DNA of 53,522 nucleotides from NCBI GenBank assembly GCA_023440975.1, contig JAEZRD010000036.1, forward strand, positions 1 through 53,522. Direction: 5' to 3'. Of this stretch, positions 1 to 9,737 are shown in pieces. Below the pieces are notes generated by a model. That model worked only from the letters and a program-made list of their open reading frames with translations, did no database searches and was not told the origin of the DNA. Every line of letters starts with the position of its first letter. Position 1 is the stretch's first letter. The position numbers and the translations under genes were made by a program. Source of the stretch: Methanobacteriota archaeon (GTDB lineage: Archaea > Methanobacteriota > Methanobacteria > Methanobacteriales > Methanobacteriaceae).

Positions 1-233
1 CCATTAATGGTTAAATAATTATTATCAGTTGGATTATTATCTGATCCAGTTGATGTTACTGTATAATTTGTAATTTCGTTATTAGATGTTGAAACTTCAT
101 TATTACTAATTGTATTTGTATTAAAAGTATTTGGTTCATTTGATATGTTATTTTCTGCAAATACTCCTCCTGTACAAATAAAAAGGATTAGTGAGAATAG
201 AATTAGAAATTTCACATACTTTTTATTTTCCAT
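1..233 (-). CDS. N-terminus of a secreted adhesin-like surface protein (partial)
   Basis: The gene reads off the left edge; only the first 77 codons are present. It starts with ATG at 233-231, preceded by an AAGGAGA ribosome binding site (about 237-246 on the opposite strand). The product opens with MENKKYVKF, then a hydrophobic stretch (about residues 8-27) ending in GGVFAEN, a typical Sec signal peptide. What follows is a low-complexity region rich in Asn, Thr and Ser. This is the layout of the large adhesin-like proteins that gut methanogens export, but the repeat or beta-helix part lies outside the window, so the family is inferred from the leader and composition only. Confidence 0.7.
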   Translation of the reverse strand, partial: MENKKYVKFLILFSLILFICTGGVFAENNISNEPNTFNTNTISNNEVSTSNNEITNYTVTSTGSDNNPTDNNYLTIN

Positions 234-380
234 TTTATTTCTCCTTAATTTTTATTTTATATTTTTTAACATTATTTTATTTATTATTGTTAAATATAAA
301 ATTTTATGATTAAATTTTCGATGAATTTAAAAAGTTTAAAATACAGAATTTTTTTTATAGAATACTGATGGTGTTTATTT

Positions 381-1058
381 TTGCCAATAAAAAATTTTAA
401 TAAAACAACTCCTGAACGTTTAGCAGGGTTAATTGATGGAATTTATGCAATTGCAATGACTATTTTAGTTTTAAGTATTGCTGTTCCTAGTATAACAAAT
501 ATAACATCTAATGTGGATATGAATATTTATCTTTTTGATTATCTTGTACCTGCAATTATAATGTATTTTATTAGTTTTTTTATAGTGGCTAATTTTTGGG
601 TTAACAGTAATTTATTATTTGCTTTTAAAAAAGTGGATAATACTACTTATTTTGTAACCTTGCTTATTTTGGCTTTTATTTGTTTAATTCCATTTGCTAC
701 TGAATTTTTATCCAAATTTTGGCAGTATACTCAAGCAGATTTAATTTTTAGTGTAATAATATTTGTTATAGGTTTATTATACCTTTATTTATTTGTCCAT
801 ATCTTTAAAAAAGATATACTTATTGAAGATTATAAAATTCAAATGAAACCATATATGTTAAGTTTGTTTGCATATGTATTATTCCCTATAATTGCTGCGG
901 TTATTTCTATTATTTTGGCATTTTTTTCTCCAATTTTAAGTATCTTCTCTTATTTGCTGGTTTTATTGTTTAGAGTTATTTGGAGATTAGTTAAAGGTCG
1001 AACTATTACTCCAGTAAATGAGGAAGAATTAGAAAATGAAATAAATAATGATAATTAA
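381..1058 (+). CDS. TMEM175/DUF1211-like membrane protein
   Basis: This 225-residue protein has about six membrane segments (roughly residues 16-36, 54-77, 90-107, 121-142, 157-177 and 180-202) and an acidic tail. The first helix carries RLAGLIDGIYAIAMTILVL, which resembles the DGVFAIA signature of the TMEM175 (DUF1211) family, a group that includes lysosomal and bacterial potassium channels. The canonical FSDG is replaced by LIDG. The start is TTG at 381, placed 7 bases after a GATGGTG ribosome binding site. It is divergent from the adhesin-like gene and upstream of ppx. Channel activity is inferred from the family. Confidence 0.7.
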   Translation: MPIKNFNKTTPERLAGLIDGIYAIAMTILVLSIAVPSITNITSNVDMNIYLFDYLVPAIIMYFISFFIVANFWVNSNLLFAFKKVDNTTYFVTLLILAFICLIPFATEFLSKFWQYTQADLIFSVIIFVIGLLYLYLFVHIFKKDILIEDYKIQMKPYMLSLFAYVLFPIIAAVISIILAFFSPILSIFSYLLVLLFRVIWRLVKGRTITPVNEEELENEINNDN

Positions 1059-1109
1059 GTGAACTTTTTTTTCACTAAAATTAAAAGGGATAATATTTAA
1101 AAATAACAT

Positions 1110-2024
1110 ATGAGGATGAGAAATTTGATAACTGGTATCGTTGATATAGGTTCAAATACCGTACGTTTAAATGTTTACAATATAGAAAAAAATAATGTAG
1201 AATTAATGTTTTCTAAAAAATTACAAGTAGGTTTATTAAATTATCGAAAGAAAAAAATTTTAAAGCCTGATGGTGTTAAAGTATTAATTGAAACAATTGA
1301 AAACTTTTTAGAGATTTTAAAATTTTTAAAAATAACTAATTATCATTTTTTTGCAACAGCTTCGTTAAGGAATATCAAAAATAAAGATGAAGTTCTTAAA
1401 AAAGTAAAAGAAGAAACTCAAATAAGCATTGAAATATTATCTGGTGAAGAAGAAGCGGAATTAAGTTTTAAAGGAGCAATTTCTACAATAACTGAGGATA
1501 ATGGTATTTTAATTGATGTAGGTGGAGGCAGTACAGAAATCGTTATTTTTGAAGATTACACTCCCAAATATAAAACTAGTTTACCTATTGGATCATTAAA
1601 CTTATTTAATAAATTTGTTAACCATATGTTACCAACTGATGAAGAAGCAGAGTTAATTAGACAAGAAACATCTAATCAATTAAAGCAAAAAAATATAAAG
1701 CAAACTGAAATATCTAATATGGTTGGAGTAGGTGGAACAATGAGAGTTATAAATAAATTACTCATTGCTCAAGGATTACATGAGGAATCTGAAGATACAA
1801 TTTCCACTAATTTACTTAGAGAATTAGAAAATGAACTTAAACATAATGATAAAGAAACTTATATGAAAATTTTAAAAGTTAAAGCATCACGTATTCATAC
1901 ATTAGTTCCAGGTTTAATAATTATAGATACTATTTGTAATTATTTCAATGTAAAAAATGTTAGAGTAAGTCAATTTGGTGTTCGTGAAGGGTATGTACAT
2001 ACAAAAATCTTAAAAGAGGATTAA
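1110..2024 (+). CDS. ppx: Exopolyphosphatase of the Ppx/GppA family
   Basis: The protein has 304 residues, the length of the short Ppx/GppA form that has only the two actin-like ATPase lobes. Visible motifs are the phosphate-1 loop DIGSNTVRL (12-20), SGEEEAELSF (111-120) with the catalytic Glu, and the phosphate-2 loop DVGGGSTEI (136-144). The family cleaves phosphate from the ends of polyphosphate, or hydrolyses pppGpp. Polyphosphatase is preferred here because polyphosphate kinase follows after 4 bases, with its ribosome binding site inside the ppx stop region. The start could also be ATG 1116. A T-rich tract with a weak AGTGAA/TTCACT hairpin (1058-1076) separates it from the upstream gene. 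Confidence 0.88.
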   Translation: MRMRNLITGIVDIGSNTVRLNVYNIEKNNVELMFSKKLQVGLLNYRKKKILKPDGVKVLIETIENFLEILKFLKITNYHFFATASLRNIKNKDEVLKKVKEETQISIEILSGEEEAELSFKGAISTITEDNGILIDVGGGSTEIVIFEDYTPKYKTSLPIGSLNLFNKFVNHMLPTDEEAELIRQETSNQLKQKNIKQTEISNMVGVGGTMRVINKLLIAQGLHEESEDTISTNLLRELENELKHNDKETYMKILKVKASRIHTLVPGLIIIDTICNYFNVKNVRVSQFGVREGYVHTKILKED

Positions 2025-2028
2025 AAAA

Positions 2029-4212
2029 ATGGGTAAAAAGAAATCAGATGAAGATAAACGATTTATATGTTCATATACTCAAAATAGGGAACTTTCCTGG
2101 TTAAAATTTGATCAAAGAGTACTTGAAGAAGCAGAAGATGAAAATGTACCATTATTGGAGAAATTAAATTTTGTTAGTATTTTTACCAGTAATCTTGATG
2201 AATTTTACATGGTACGTTGTGGTACACTCTATGATTTAACTTTAGTTAATGATCCTGATTATTATGATAATAAAACAGGTTGGGGAGCTCAAGATCAATT
2301 AGATAAAATTTATGAAGAATCAATAAATCTTTATCAAAAACAAGATAAAATTTACCATGATATATTAACTGATTTAACAGAATACGGAATAGTTAATTTA
2401 AATTATAAAGATTTAACAAAAAAAGAGAGAGAATTTGTAGATTTATATTTCACACAATTTATATTACCTATGCTTTCTCCTATAATAATTGGTAAAAATC
2501 AGCCAGTACCTCATTTAACTAATAAGGCATTAAATGTTGTAATGGAATTAGAAGATGAAGACGGAAAGCAACATGGTGTAGTTAAAATACCTAATTCTCT
2601 TCCTAGAGTAATTTATCCCGATGAGGGAATGAAAAATTTTAAGCCTGAAGAAATAGGGAATCTTAAGAAGGGTCGTTTCATACTTTTAGAAAAAGTTATT
2701 TTAGAGCATGCTGAAGAAATATTTAATAATTTTAAAGTTAATGAGAAAGCTATTATTTCAGTAACACGTAATGCAGATATAAATTTAACAACTGAAAAAA
2801 TAGATGATGATGAGGATTATAGACATCATATGAAAAATATTTTAAAGAAAAGACCTCGTCTAGCACCTATACGTTTAGAAATTTATAAAAATCCTAATCC
2901 TAAACTTAGAAAGATTTTATGTGAATATTTGAATTTGGATATTAATCAGTCATTTGTATCTAATACTCCACTTGAAATGTCTTATACTAAAGAAATTTTT
3001 GATAAGGTAGATCATGAATTTTTTAAAGATTTATTTTATGTTCCATATTCTCCACAATTAACTAATGAGCTTACTGATGATCTTATTATTCCTCAAATTA
3101 AGAAGAAAAATGCTTTAATTTTTTATCCTTATGAATCTATGGATACTTTTTTAAGGTTACTTAAAGAAGCTGCAAATGATCCTAAAGTTGTGAGTATTAA
3201 AATGACTATTTATCGTTTAAGTAATACTTCTAGAGTTATTAAGTATTTACTTGCTGCTGCTGAAAATGGTAAAGAAGTTAGTGTTTTGATGGAGCTTAAA
3301 GCTCGTTTTGATGAGGAGAATAATATTCGTTATACTGAGCTTCTTGAGGAAGAAGGTTGTAATATTCTTTATGGTTTTGAAAAGTTTAAGGTTCATAGTA
3401 AGATTTGTTTAATTACTAGAAAAGAAGGGGATAAATTTACTTATACAACTCAAATTGGAACTGGTAATTATAATGAGAAAACTAGTAAATTGTATTCTGA
3501 TTTTTGTTATTTAACTTCAGATAAGGATATATGTGAAGATGCTGTTGAATTCTTTGATAATATGGAGAAAAGCCAACTTAAAGGGGATTATAAAACTTTA
3601 TTAGTTGCACCTTATGGTTTACGAAAAACTTTACGTAAAAATATTCGTAAAGCAGCTAAAAGAGCGGAAAATGGTGAAAAAGCTATTATTATAATGAAAA
3701 TGAATAGTTTAACTGATAAAAAGATTATTGATGAATTAGAAAAAGCATCACAAGCTGGAGTTAAAATTGAATTGATAATTCGAGGGATATGTACACTTGT
3801 TCCTGGAATTATTGGACATACTGAGAATATCACTGTTAGAAGTGTTGTTGGTAGATTTTTAGAGCATACTAGAATTTATTGTTTTGGTACTGAACCTGAA
3901 AAAGGATCTGGTGATTCTCCGGAATCTTTACTTAAAATGTATATTAGTAGTGCAGATATGATGACACGTAATACACAAAAACGGGTTGAGATTGTTACTC
4001 CAATTAAAGATAAAAAGATTAAGAAGGAAATTTATCATATTCTTGATGTATTTTTACGGGATAATGTTAAAGCTCGTAAGTTAACCACTGAAGGTTATTA
4101 TGTAAAAATAGATGATGATGCTCCTCGTCTTGATGCGCAAGCATACTTTATGGAAGAGTATATTAAAAAGGATGGTAAAAAATCTAAGAAATCTAAAAAA
4201 TCAAAAAAGTAG
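2029..4212 (+). CDS. ppk: Polyphosphate kinase 1
   Basis: This 727-residue protein matches full-length PPK1. It has the N-terminal domain with NRELSWLKFDQRVLEEA (19-35), a head domain, and two phospholipase-D-like catalytic domains. The phospho-accepting His is H456 in KVHSKICLI, and the second conserved His is H613 in EHTRIY. PPK1 reversibly makes polyphosphate from ATP. The C-terminus ends in an odd lysine/serine run of repeated KKS triplets, which could bind polyphosphate or nucleic acid (inference). It forms a tight pair with ppx, so synthesis and breakdown of the polymer are co-transcribed. Its stop codon overlaps a terminator hairpin. Confidence 0.95.
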   Translation: MGKKKSDEDKRFICSYTQNRELSWLKFDQRVLEEAEDENVPLLEKLNFVSIFTSNLDEFYMVRCGTLYDLTLVNDPDYYDNKTGWGAQDQLDKIYEESINLYQKQDKIYHDILTDLTEYGIVNLNYKDLTKKEREFVDLYFTQFILPMLSPIIIGKNQPVPHLTNKALNVVMELEDEDGKQHGVVKIPNSLPRVIYPDEGMKNFKPEEIGNLKKGRFILLEKVILEHAEEIFNNFKVNEKAIISVTRNADINLTTEKIDDDEDYRHHMKNILKKRPRLAPIRLEIYKNPNPKLRKILCEYLNLDINQSFVSNTPLEMSYTKEIFDKVDHEFFKDLFYVPYSPQLTNELTDDLIIPQIKKKNALIFYPYESMDTFLRLLKEAANDPKVVSIKMTIYRLSNTSRVIKYLLAAAENGKEVSVLMELKARFDEENNIRYTELLEEEGCNILYGFEKFKVHSKICLITRKEGDKFTYTTQIGTGNYNEKTSKLYSDFCYLTSDKDICEDAVEFFDNMEKSQLKGDYKTLLVAPYGLRKTLRKNIRKAAKRAENGEKAIIIMKMNSLTDKKIIDELEKASQAGVKIELIIRGICTLVPGIIGHTENITVRSVVGRFLEHTRIYCFGTEPEKGSGDSPESLLKMYISSADMMTRNTQKRVEIVTPIKDKKIKKEIYHILDVFLRDNVKARKLTTEGYYVKIDDDAPRLDAQAYFMEEYIKKDGKKSKKSKKSKK

Positions 4213-4235
4213 GTTTATAATTTAATTATAAACCT
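4211..4235. terminator. Hairpin terminator between convergent ppk and hemL
   Basis: AGGTTTATAA (4211-4220), a 5-base loop, then the perfect complement TTATAAACCT (4226-4235). T-rich DNA follows on the plus strand. It lies between two convergent genes and can serve both. Confidence 0.7.
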
Positions 4236-4251
4236 GTAAATTCTATTTTTA

Positions 4252-5517
4252 TTATTTTTTATATATTGTTTTTAAACTTTTTTCAATAGAATATGCTGTT
4301 TTTTCTAGGTCTTCATCAGTATGTGCTCCACTTATGAAGCAGCATTCAAATTGACTTGGTGGTATAAATACTCCATTTTTAAGTAATTCTCTAAAGTATT
4401 CTAAAAAGAGTTTATCGTCACTTTGTTTTGCTTCTGTATAGTTTGTTACTGGATTTGGATTGAAATATATTTGGAACATACTTCCTATACCATTAACTTG
4501 TAGGTTTAGGTCTAAATCTTCAATTGTGTCTTTTAGTTTTAATCTTAAACGGTTTCCTCTTCTATTTAATCCGTCATAGAATGGTTGGTTTAATTGTTCT
4601 AAACATGATAATCCTGCACGAATTGAAATTGGGTTTCCACTGAATGTTCCTGCTTGGTATACGGGACCTTGTGGTGCGAAATATTCCATTATGTCTTTTT
4701 TACCAGCTATAGCTCCTAATGGTAGTCCTCCACCTAAAATCTTTGCAAATGTACATAAATCAGGGGTTACTCCAAAGAATTCTTGTGCTCCTCCTTTTGC
4801 AAGTCTAAATCCTGTTATAACTTCGTCAAATATAAGTATTATTCCGTGATCTATTGTGAGTTTTCTTATGAAGTCTAAGTATCCTTTTTTGGGTTTTATA
4901 CATCCTACATTACCCATAACTACTTCCATTATGATACATGCTATATTGTCTCCTTCTGTTTCGATTAATTCTTGGAGGGCATCTTCATCATTGAATGGTA
5001 CGCTTAATGTATTTTCTGTTGTACTTGATGGTATTCCTTTACTATCTGGTTGTGTTGCTGCACCTGAACCTGATTTTACAAGTACATAATCGTGGGCTCC
5101 ATGGTAAGTTCCTTCAAATTTAATTATTTTGTCACGGCCTGTGTATCCACGAGCTAATCTTATTGCACTCATTGTTGCTTCAGTTCCACTATTACAGAAT
5201 CTAACCATTTCTGCACAGGGGACACGATTGATAACTTCTTCTGCTAATTTTATTTCATTTTCTGTAGGTACTCCATAAAGTGTTCCTTTATGTGCTTGAA
5301 GTGAAATATCTTCCACTATCTTGGGGTTAGCATGACCGAGGATTAATGGTCCATATCCAAGACAATGGTCAATATAAGTTTTACCATCTACATCAATTAT
5401 TTTACTACCTATGGCTTCTCTTGCAAAAAATGGGTAAGGTTCAAATGCTCTAACTGGAGAGTTAACTCCTCCAGGCAAGTTTTCTTTTGATCTTTTAAAT
5501 AATTCTTCAGAGTACAT
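4252..5517 (-). CDS. hemL: Glutamate-1-semialdehyde 2,1-aminomutase
   Basis: HemL turns glutamate-1-semialdehyde into 5-aminolevulinate, the first tetrapyrrole precursor, on the route to F430 and cobamides in a methanogen. The 421-residue protein is full length. NLPGGVNSPVRAF is at 13-25, the PLP-binding CNSGTEATMSAIRLARGYTG at 108-127, the metal-free PLP Asp in IFDEVITGF (229-237), and the Schiff-base Lys is K259 in FAKILGGGLPLGA. An AAGGAGAT ribosome binding site precedes the ATG. cbiC, a later step of corrin synthesis, lies just upstream on the same strand, 52 bases away, suggesting a small tetrapyrrole operon. Confidence 0.96.
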   Translation of the reverse strand: MYSEELFKRSKENLPGGVNSPVRAFEPYPFFAREAIGSKIIDVDGKTYIDHCLGYGPLILGHANPKIVEDISLQAHKGTLYGVPTENEIKLAEEVINRVPCAEMVRFCNSGTEATMSAIRLARGYTGRDKIIKFEGTYHGAHDYVLVKSGSGAATQPDSKGIPSSTTENTLSVPFNDEDALQELIETEGDNIACIIMEVVMGNVGCIKPKKGYLDFIRKLTIDHGIILIFDEVITGFRLAKGGAQEFFGVTPDLCTFAKILGGGLPLGAIAGKKDIMEYFAPQGPVYQAGTFSGNPISIRAGLSCLEQLNQPFYDGLNRRGNRLRLKLKDTIEDLDLNLQVNGIGSMFQIYFNPNPVTNYTEAKQSDDKLFLEYFRELLKNGVFIPPSQFECCFISGAHTDEDLEKTAYSIEKSLKTIYKK

Positions 5518-5569
5518 TAATTTTTATCTCCTTATAAAAAAAATTTCATCATAACATTCTTTTTTTTTT

Positions 5570-6205
5570 TTAATCTTTACAATTTTGAATTAGTGAATTT
5601 GCACATGCTACGGCTATTGGAGTTCCACCTTTGGGACCATTAGTTATTATATTTGGAATATTAGTATTTTTTAATGCTTCTTTACTATCTGCAGCTCCTA
5701 CAAATCCTACAGGAACACCAATTATACTTTTAACATTAAGCTCTCCGGATTGTTTTAATTCTATTGCTTTAAATAATGCTGTTGGAGCATTACCTATTGC
5801 GATTATACCTTCAAAATCAGTATTTGCTGCATATTGTATTGCTGCTGCTGCACGTGTAGTTGGTTTTTCTTCTGATAATTTTTTAGCTAAATCTTTAACT
5901 TTTTCATCTTTAATATAACACTTAACATTACCTTCATATTGTGTAATGCCTGATTTAACCATATTTATGTCAGTTAAAATATCCTCATTATTTTTTAGAG
6001 CTTTAATACTAACATCTACGAAATCTGGGCTAATACTAACTAATTTAGCATATTCAGGGTCTGCTGTAGAATGAACAATTCTTTCAACAATATCAGTTTC
6101 TAATGGGTTTAAACCTTTAACATCATCTTTTATTAATTCTCTGATAATTTCACGACTTTTAGTAGCTATATCCATTCCTTGATTAGTTGAGGCTCCCATA
6201 AACAT
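5570..6205 (-). CDS. cbiC: Precorrin-8X / cobalt-precorrin-8 methylmutase
   Basis: This 211-residue protein is the usual CbiC/CobH length. It catalyses the methyl shift from C-11 to C-12 that yields (cobalt-)cobyrinate in B12-type cofactor synthesis. The catalytic His is H45 in ERIVHSTADPEYAKL. The substrate-binding C-terminal part shows GNAPTALFKAIEL and GVPVGFVGAADSKEAL, followed by a glycine-rich TNGPKGGTPIAVA. A GTGAT ribosome binding site lies upstream of the ATG. It reads into hemL. A methanol-using methanogen needs corrinoid for its methyltransferases, which fits this cluster. Confidence 0.94.
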   Translation of the reverse strand: MFMGASTNQGMDIATKSREIIRELIKDDVKGLNPLETDIVERIVHSTADPEYAKLVSISPDFVDVSIKALKNNEDILTDINMVKSGITQYEGNVKCYIKDEKVKDLAKKLSEEKPTTRAAAAIQYAANTDFEGIIAIGNAPTALFKAIELKQSGELNVKSIIGVPVGFVGAADSKEALKNTNIPNIITNGPKGGTPIAVACANSLIQNCKD

Positions 6206-6301
6206 TTTTTATCACATTTTTTAATTTTTTTAATTTTTTTAATTAATAATATTATATTTATAATATTTTTTTAGTATATAATAATTAAGATAACTATAAA
6301 A

Positions 6302-7585
6302 TTATTTTAAAGATTTACTTGCAGATAAACCAGCTAAGTAGCCTGTTGAAAAACATAATTGTAAATTATATCCTCCAGTAGGTCCTGCAGGTTCTAAAAC
6401 TTCACCTGCAAAATATAAACCTTCTACAAGATTGGACTCTAAGGTTTTACTTTCAATTTCTTTAATGTTAACTCCGCCGATGGTTACTTTTGCATCTTCA
6501 CTTACAATATCTGAAATTTCGAATGATAAATGTTTAAGGTTATCCACTATGCGGTTTTTATCTTTACGTGTGAGACTACTCATTGTTTTATTACTTGAAA
6601 CTTGGGCTTTGTTTAAGAAGTATTCAATGAAGTTATTGCTCATATAATATTTCATATAATTTTTAATTTTAGTTGTTCCATTTGATGGTATATCATTTGT
6701 AATTCTTTCTTTTAATTGGTCTTCATTTAATTCTGGTTTTAAATCAATGGATATTTTCATATTATTTAATTCGGTTTCATTATTTAACAAGTTATAATCA
6801 CTTTTTCTCATTATATCATTACTTAAATCTATAATTGCTGGACCTGTAACTCCTGTATGGGATATGAGAACATCTCCAGTTGTACTTATCTTTTTCTTCC
6901 GATCTTTAAATGAGACCTTAACATTATTTAATTGTATTCCTGCTAATTTATGTAAATAAGAATCTTCTACTTTTAAACTTACAAGTCCAGGTTTTATTGG
7001 TGTGATTGTGTGGGATAAACTTTCTGCAAACATATAACCATCACCATCACTTCCAGTATTTGGGTAGGAAATACCACCAGTTGTAATGATTAATTTATCA
7101 CATTCTATACTATCATTGTCTGTTTTTAAATTGAATTTTAATTTCTTATCATTGTTTAATTCATGTTTTACAGATTTAACGGTAGTATTGGATATTATAT
7201 CTACATTTAAATTTGTTAAATAATCTTTAAGGACTCCTTTTATTATATGTGCATCATCTGTTGTTGGGAATATTCGACCATTATCTTCAACTTTAAATTC
7301 TACACCTTTATTCTCAAACATTTTTAATAAATCATTATTATCAAATGCGAAAAATGAGGGTTTTAAGAAGTTTTTTTCTGGATAAAGTTTTAATTGATTT
7401 TTAATAGGTTTTTCATTAGTAATATTGCAACGGCCTCCTCCAGTTAATAGGAGTTTTTGACCTAAATCATTGTTTTTATCTATAATTGCTATTTTTTCAG
7501 GTTCTTTTAGATTTTCAGCTGAGCTTATTCCTGCCATCATTCCTGATGGTCCTCCACCTATAATGCAAATTTTATATGATTTCAT
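6302..7585 (-). CDS. BaiN/HI0933-family flavoprotein (NAD(P)/FAD-dependent oxidoreductase)
   Basis: The 427-residue protein begins with a dinucleotide-binding loop (IIGGGPSGMMAG, 8-19) and carries the family signature TGGGRCNITN (48-57). It ends with the FAD-contacting FAGEVLEPAGPTGGYNLQ and CFSTGYLAG in the last 37 residues. This matches the HI0933/YhiN family, which includes bile-acid 3-dehydro-oxidoreductase BaiN, but most members have no known substrate. It is 427 residues against a family norm of about 400. It stands alone, with AT-rich gaps on both sides. The substrate cannot be told from sequence. Confidence 0.88.
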   Translation of the reverse strand: MKSYKICIIGGGPSGMMAGISSAENLKEPEKIAIIDKNNDLGQKLLLTGGGRCNITNEKPIKNQLKLYPEKNFLKPSFFAFDNNDLLKMFENKGVEFKVEDNGRIFPTTDDAHIIKGVLKDYLTNLNVDIISNTTVKSVKHELNNDKKLKFNLKTDNDSIECDKLIITTGGISYPNTGSDGDGYMFAESLSHTITPIKPGLVSLKVEDSYLHKLAGIQLNNVKVSFKDRKKKISTTGDVLISHTGVTGPAIIDLSNDIMRKSDYNLLNNETELNNMKISIDLKPELNEDQLKERITNDIPSNGTTKIKNYMKYYMSNNFIEYFLNKAQVSSNKTMSSLTRKDKNRIVDNLKHLSFEISDIVSEDAKVTIGGVNIKEIESKTLESNLVEGLYFAGEVLEPAGPTGGYNLQLCFSTGYLAGLSASKSLK

Positions 7586-7742
7586 TGTTTTTTAATCCTT
7601 GCTGGTTAATACTTTATTCTTTATTTTTTCTAGTATTTTATTTTTTTAATTTTTAAAATGATTGTCATTAAAATTGTTTGTTGAATTATAATTCAGGAGA
7701 ATATATAAAAATTTATAAAACCTCAATTTAAGAGTATTACAT

Positions 7743-8123
7743 ATGGAACTTAATTCAGAATATATTCAAGAGCATTATATTGAAATGTATGAAAGAATTA
7801 TTACTGAACCTACTGTTATGCCTAGATTGATTAATAGAAATACTGATGATGATAGTAATTCTCTAGGATATGAACTTATTTTAAAGATTCTAGATGTGAA
7901 GATTTCTCCTGAAGTTTTAAATGTAAAAAACAGAAAGAGAGAAGAAATACGTAGGTTTGAGGAGGATGCATTAAAAAATTATTCTGAAGTTAAAGCTCGA
8001 AAGATTATTCAAGAATTTCATGAAAATGAACTTAGGGAATTTTTAGAGGAATATCCAGAATATAGTGAAGTTCTGTTAAAGGATAATATTTCTAAGCGTG
8101 TTTTAAGTTTTATTAAAAAATAA
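7743..8123 (+). CDS. Hypothetical charged helical protein
   Basis: I do not recognise this 126-residue protein. It is acidic and lysine-rich, without membrane segments or cysteines, and looks mostly helical. The second half (KNRKREEIRRFEEDALKNY onward) could form a short coiled coil. It lies 23 bases upstream of the SNF transporter on the same strand, so the two are probably co-transcribed. A TATA-like stretch near 7700-7720 (ATATATAAAAATTTATAAAA) precedes it. Its role may be linked to the transporter, but that is only from position. Confidence 0.7.
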   Translation: MELNSEYIQEHYIEMYERIITEPTVMPRLINRNTDDDSNSLGYELILKILDVKISPEVLNVKNRKREEIRRFEEDALKNYSEVKARKIIQEFHENELREFLEEYPEYSEVLLKDNISKRVLSFIKK

Positions 8124-8146
8124 TAGTTTTAATTGAGATTTTTTTT

Positions 8147-9634
8147 ATGGGTGAAACTAATAATGGTTTAAAATGGGGTAGTAATGCTAGTTTTCTTTTA
8201 GCAACATTAGGGGCTGCATTAGGTATTGGTAAATTTTGGCGATTTCCTTATGAGTTATATACTAATGGTGGAGGATCATTTCTTTTACCATATATTGTGG
8301 CTATATTACTTGTTGGTTTGCCTTTTATATTTTTAGAATATGGTTTGGGGTATAAATTTCATACTTCTTTTACAAAAGTTTTAATTGCAATTAATGAGCG
8401 ATTTGAGTATCTTGGTTGGTTAATTGTTGTAATTGTTTTTGCAGTTTTACCTTATTACATTTGTATTATTGCTTGGGATGCTGTTTATTTCTTTTTAAGT
8501 TTTACTAAGGGTTGGGGTTCAAATCCTAATGCTTTTTTCACTAATTCTGTATTGCAGAGTTCTCCAGGGTTATCTGGACTTTCTCATGTTGTTATACCTA
8601 TTTTGCTTGTTGTTTTAGGTATATGGTTTATTGTATGGTTTATATCTCATAGAGATGTGGAGAAGGGTATTGCACGTGCTGTTAAATTTTTATTACCTTG
8701 TATGTTTATTATGGTGATATTTTTTGTATTTTATTCATTTTCTTTACCTGGTGCAGCTTATGGTTTAACTGCTTTATTTACTCCTAAGTGGTCTACTTTA
8801 TTAGATTTTAATGTTTGGATTTCTGCATTTGGTCAAGTTTTATTTAGTTTATCTTTAGGGGAAGGTATTGCTATGACTTATGCTAGTTATGTTTCTGAGA
8901 ATAGTAAATTGGCTGATAATGGTTTAACTGTTGTTTTAGTTAATTCTGGTCTTGAAATTTTTATTTCATTAGGTATTTTCAGTATTTTGGGTTTTATGGC
9001 TGTATCTACTGCTCAACCGATATCTAGTTTAGTAACTCAAGGTACTGGATTGGCATTTGTGGCTTATCCAACTATATTGAATTTATTAGGTGTTTGGGCT
9101 TATGTTATTGGACCATTATTCTTTTTAAGTATATTCTTTGCAGGTTTAGGATCTACTATTTCATTTATTGAACCTTTAAGTAGTAGTTTAACTAGTAAAT
9201 TTGGAATTAAACGTACTACAGTTGTTACTTGTTTATGTATTATTGGGGTATTTTTATCTTTAATATTTACTACTGGTGCTGGAAATTATGTTCTTGGAAT
9301 TGTAGATGAATTCCTTAATAATTTTGCATTGATGATAGGTGTAATCTTACAAGCTATAATATTTGGTTGGATATATGGTATAGATAAGTTAATTCCTATT
9401 TTAAATCATAAGTCTAACTTCCAAGTTGGTCGTTTATGGGTCGTTACTATTAAATATTTAATTCCAATTATCCTTGTATTTATTTGGTTAGGTGGTTTAG
9501 GTTCACTATTATTCAGTCATGATATAATAAAATTAGGTATTGATTTAGTTATTGCTGTAGTTTTAATTATAATTCCAATGGTTTTAACTTTCTTACCAAG
9601 TAAAAAAGATGAAAAAGTAGAATCTAAAAGTTAA
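8147..9634 (+). CDS. Sodium-dependent SNF/NSS-family symporter
   Basis: This 495-residue protein has 11-12 membrane segments and the neurotransmitter:sodium symporter fold, which imports amino acids or related solutes with Na+. The first helix shows GAALGIGKFWRFPYEL followed by YTNGGGSF, the family signature. Helix 6 has the unwound-type region FNVWISAFGQVLFSLSLGEG, and helix 8 has FFLSIFFAGLGSTISF. One residue stands out: in LeuT the corresponding GLGN Asn binds sodium at site Na1, and here it is Lys (K29). It follows a small hypothetical gene and ends at a strong terminator. The substrate is unknown. Confidence 0.9.
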   Translation: MGETNNGLKWGSNASFLLATLGAALGIGKFWRFPYELYTNGGGSFLLPYIVAILLVGLPFIFLEYGLGYKFHTSFTKVLIAINERFEYLGWLIVVIVFAVLPYYICIIAWDAVYFFLSFTKGWGSNPNAFFTNSVLQSSPGLSGLSHVVIPILLVVLGIWFIVWFISHRDVEKGIARAVKFLLPCMFIMVIFFVFYSFSLPGAAYGLTALFTPKWSTLLDFNVWISAFGQVLFSLSLGEGIAMTYASYVSENSKLADNGLTVVLVNSGLEIFISLGIFSILGFMAVSTAQPISSLVTQGTGLAFVAYPTILNLLGVWAYVIGPLFFLSIFFAGLGSTISFIEPLSSSLTSKFGIKRTTVVTCLCIIGVFLSLIFTTGAGNYVLGIVDEFLNNFALMIGVILQAIIFGWIYGIDKLIPILNHKSNFQVGRLWVVTIKYLIPIILVFIWLGGLGSLLFSHDIIKLGIDLVIAVVLIIIPMVLTFLPSKKDEKVESKS

Positions 9635-9673
9635 TTTGTAATATTACGAACCATAATTTTTTTGAATAAAAAA

Positions 9674-9721
9674 AATCAGTGAAAACAAATATTTTCACTG
9701 ATTAATAATCTTTTTTTTTTT
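9674..9721. terminator. Strong hairpin plus T-tract between convergent genes
   Basis: AATCAGTGAAAA (9674-9685), a 6-base loop, and the perfect complement TTTTCACTGATT (9692-9703), followed by a T run at about 9711-9721. It sits between the SNF transporter (+) and aspS (-). The stem half TATTTTCACT occurs again at about 9727-9736. Confidence 0.85.
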
Positions 9722-9737
9722 AATTAAATATTTTCAC

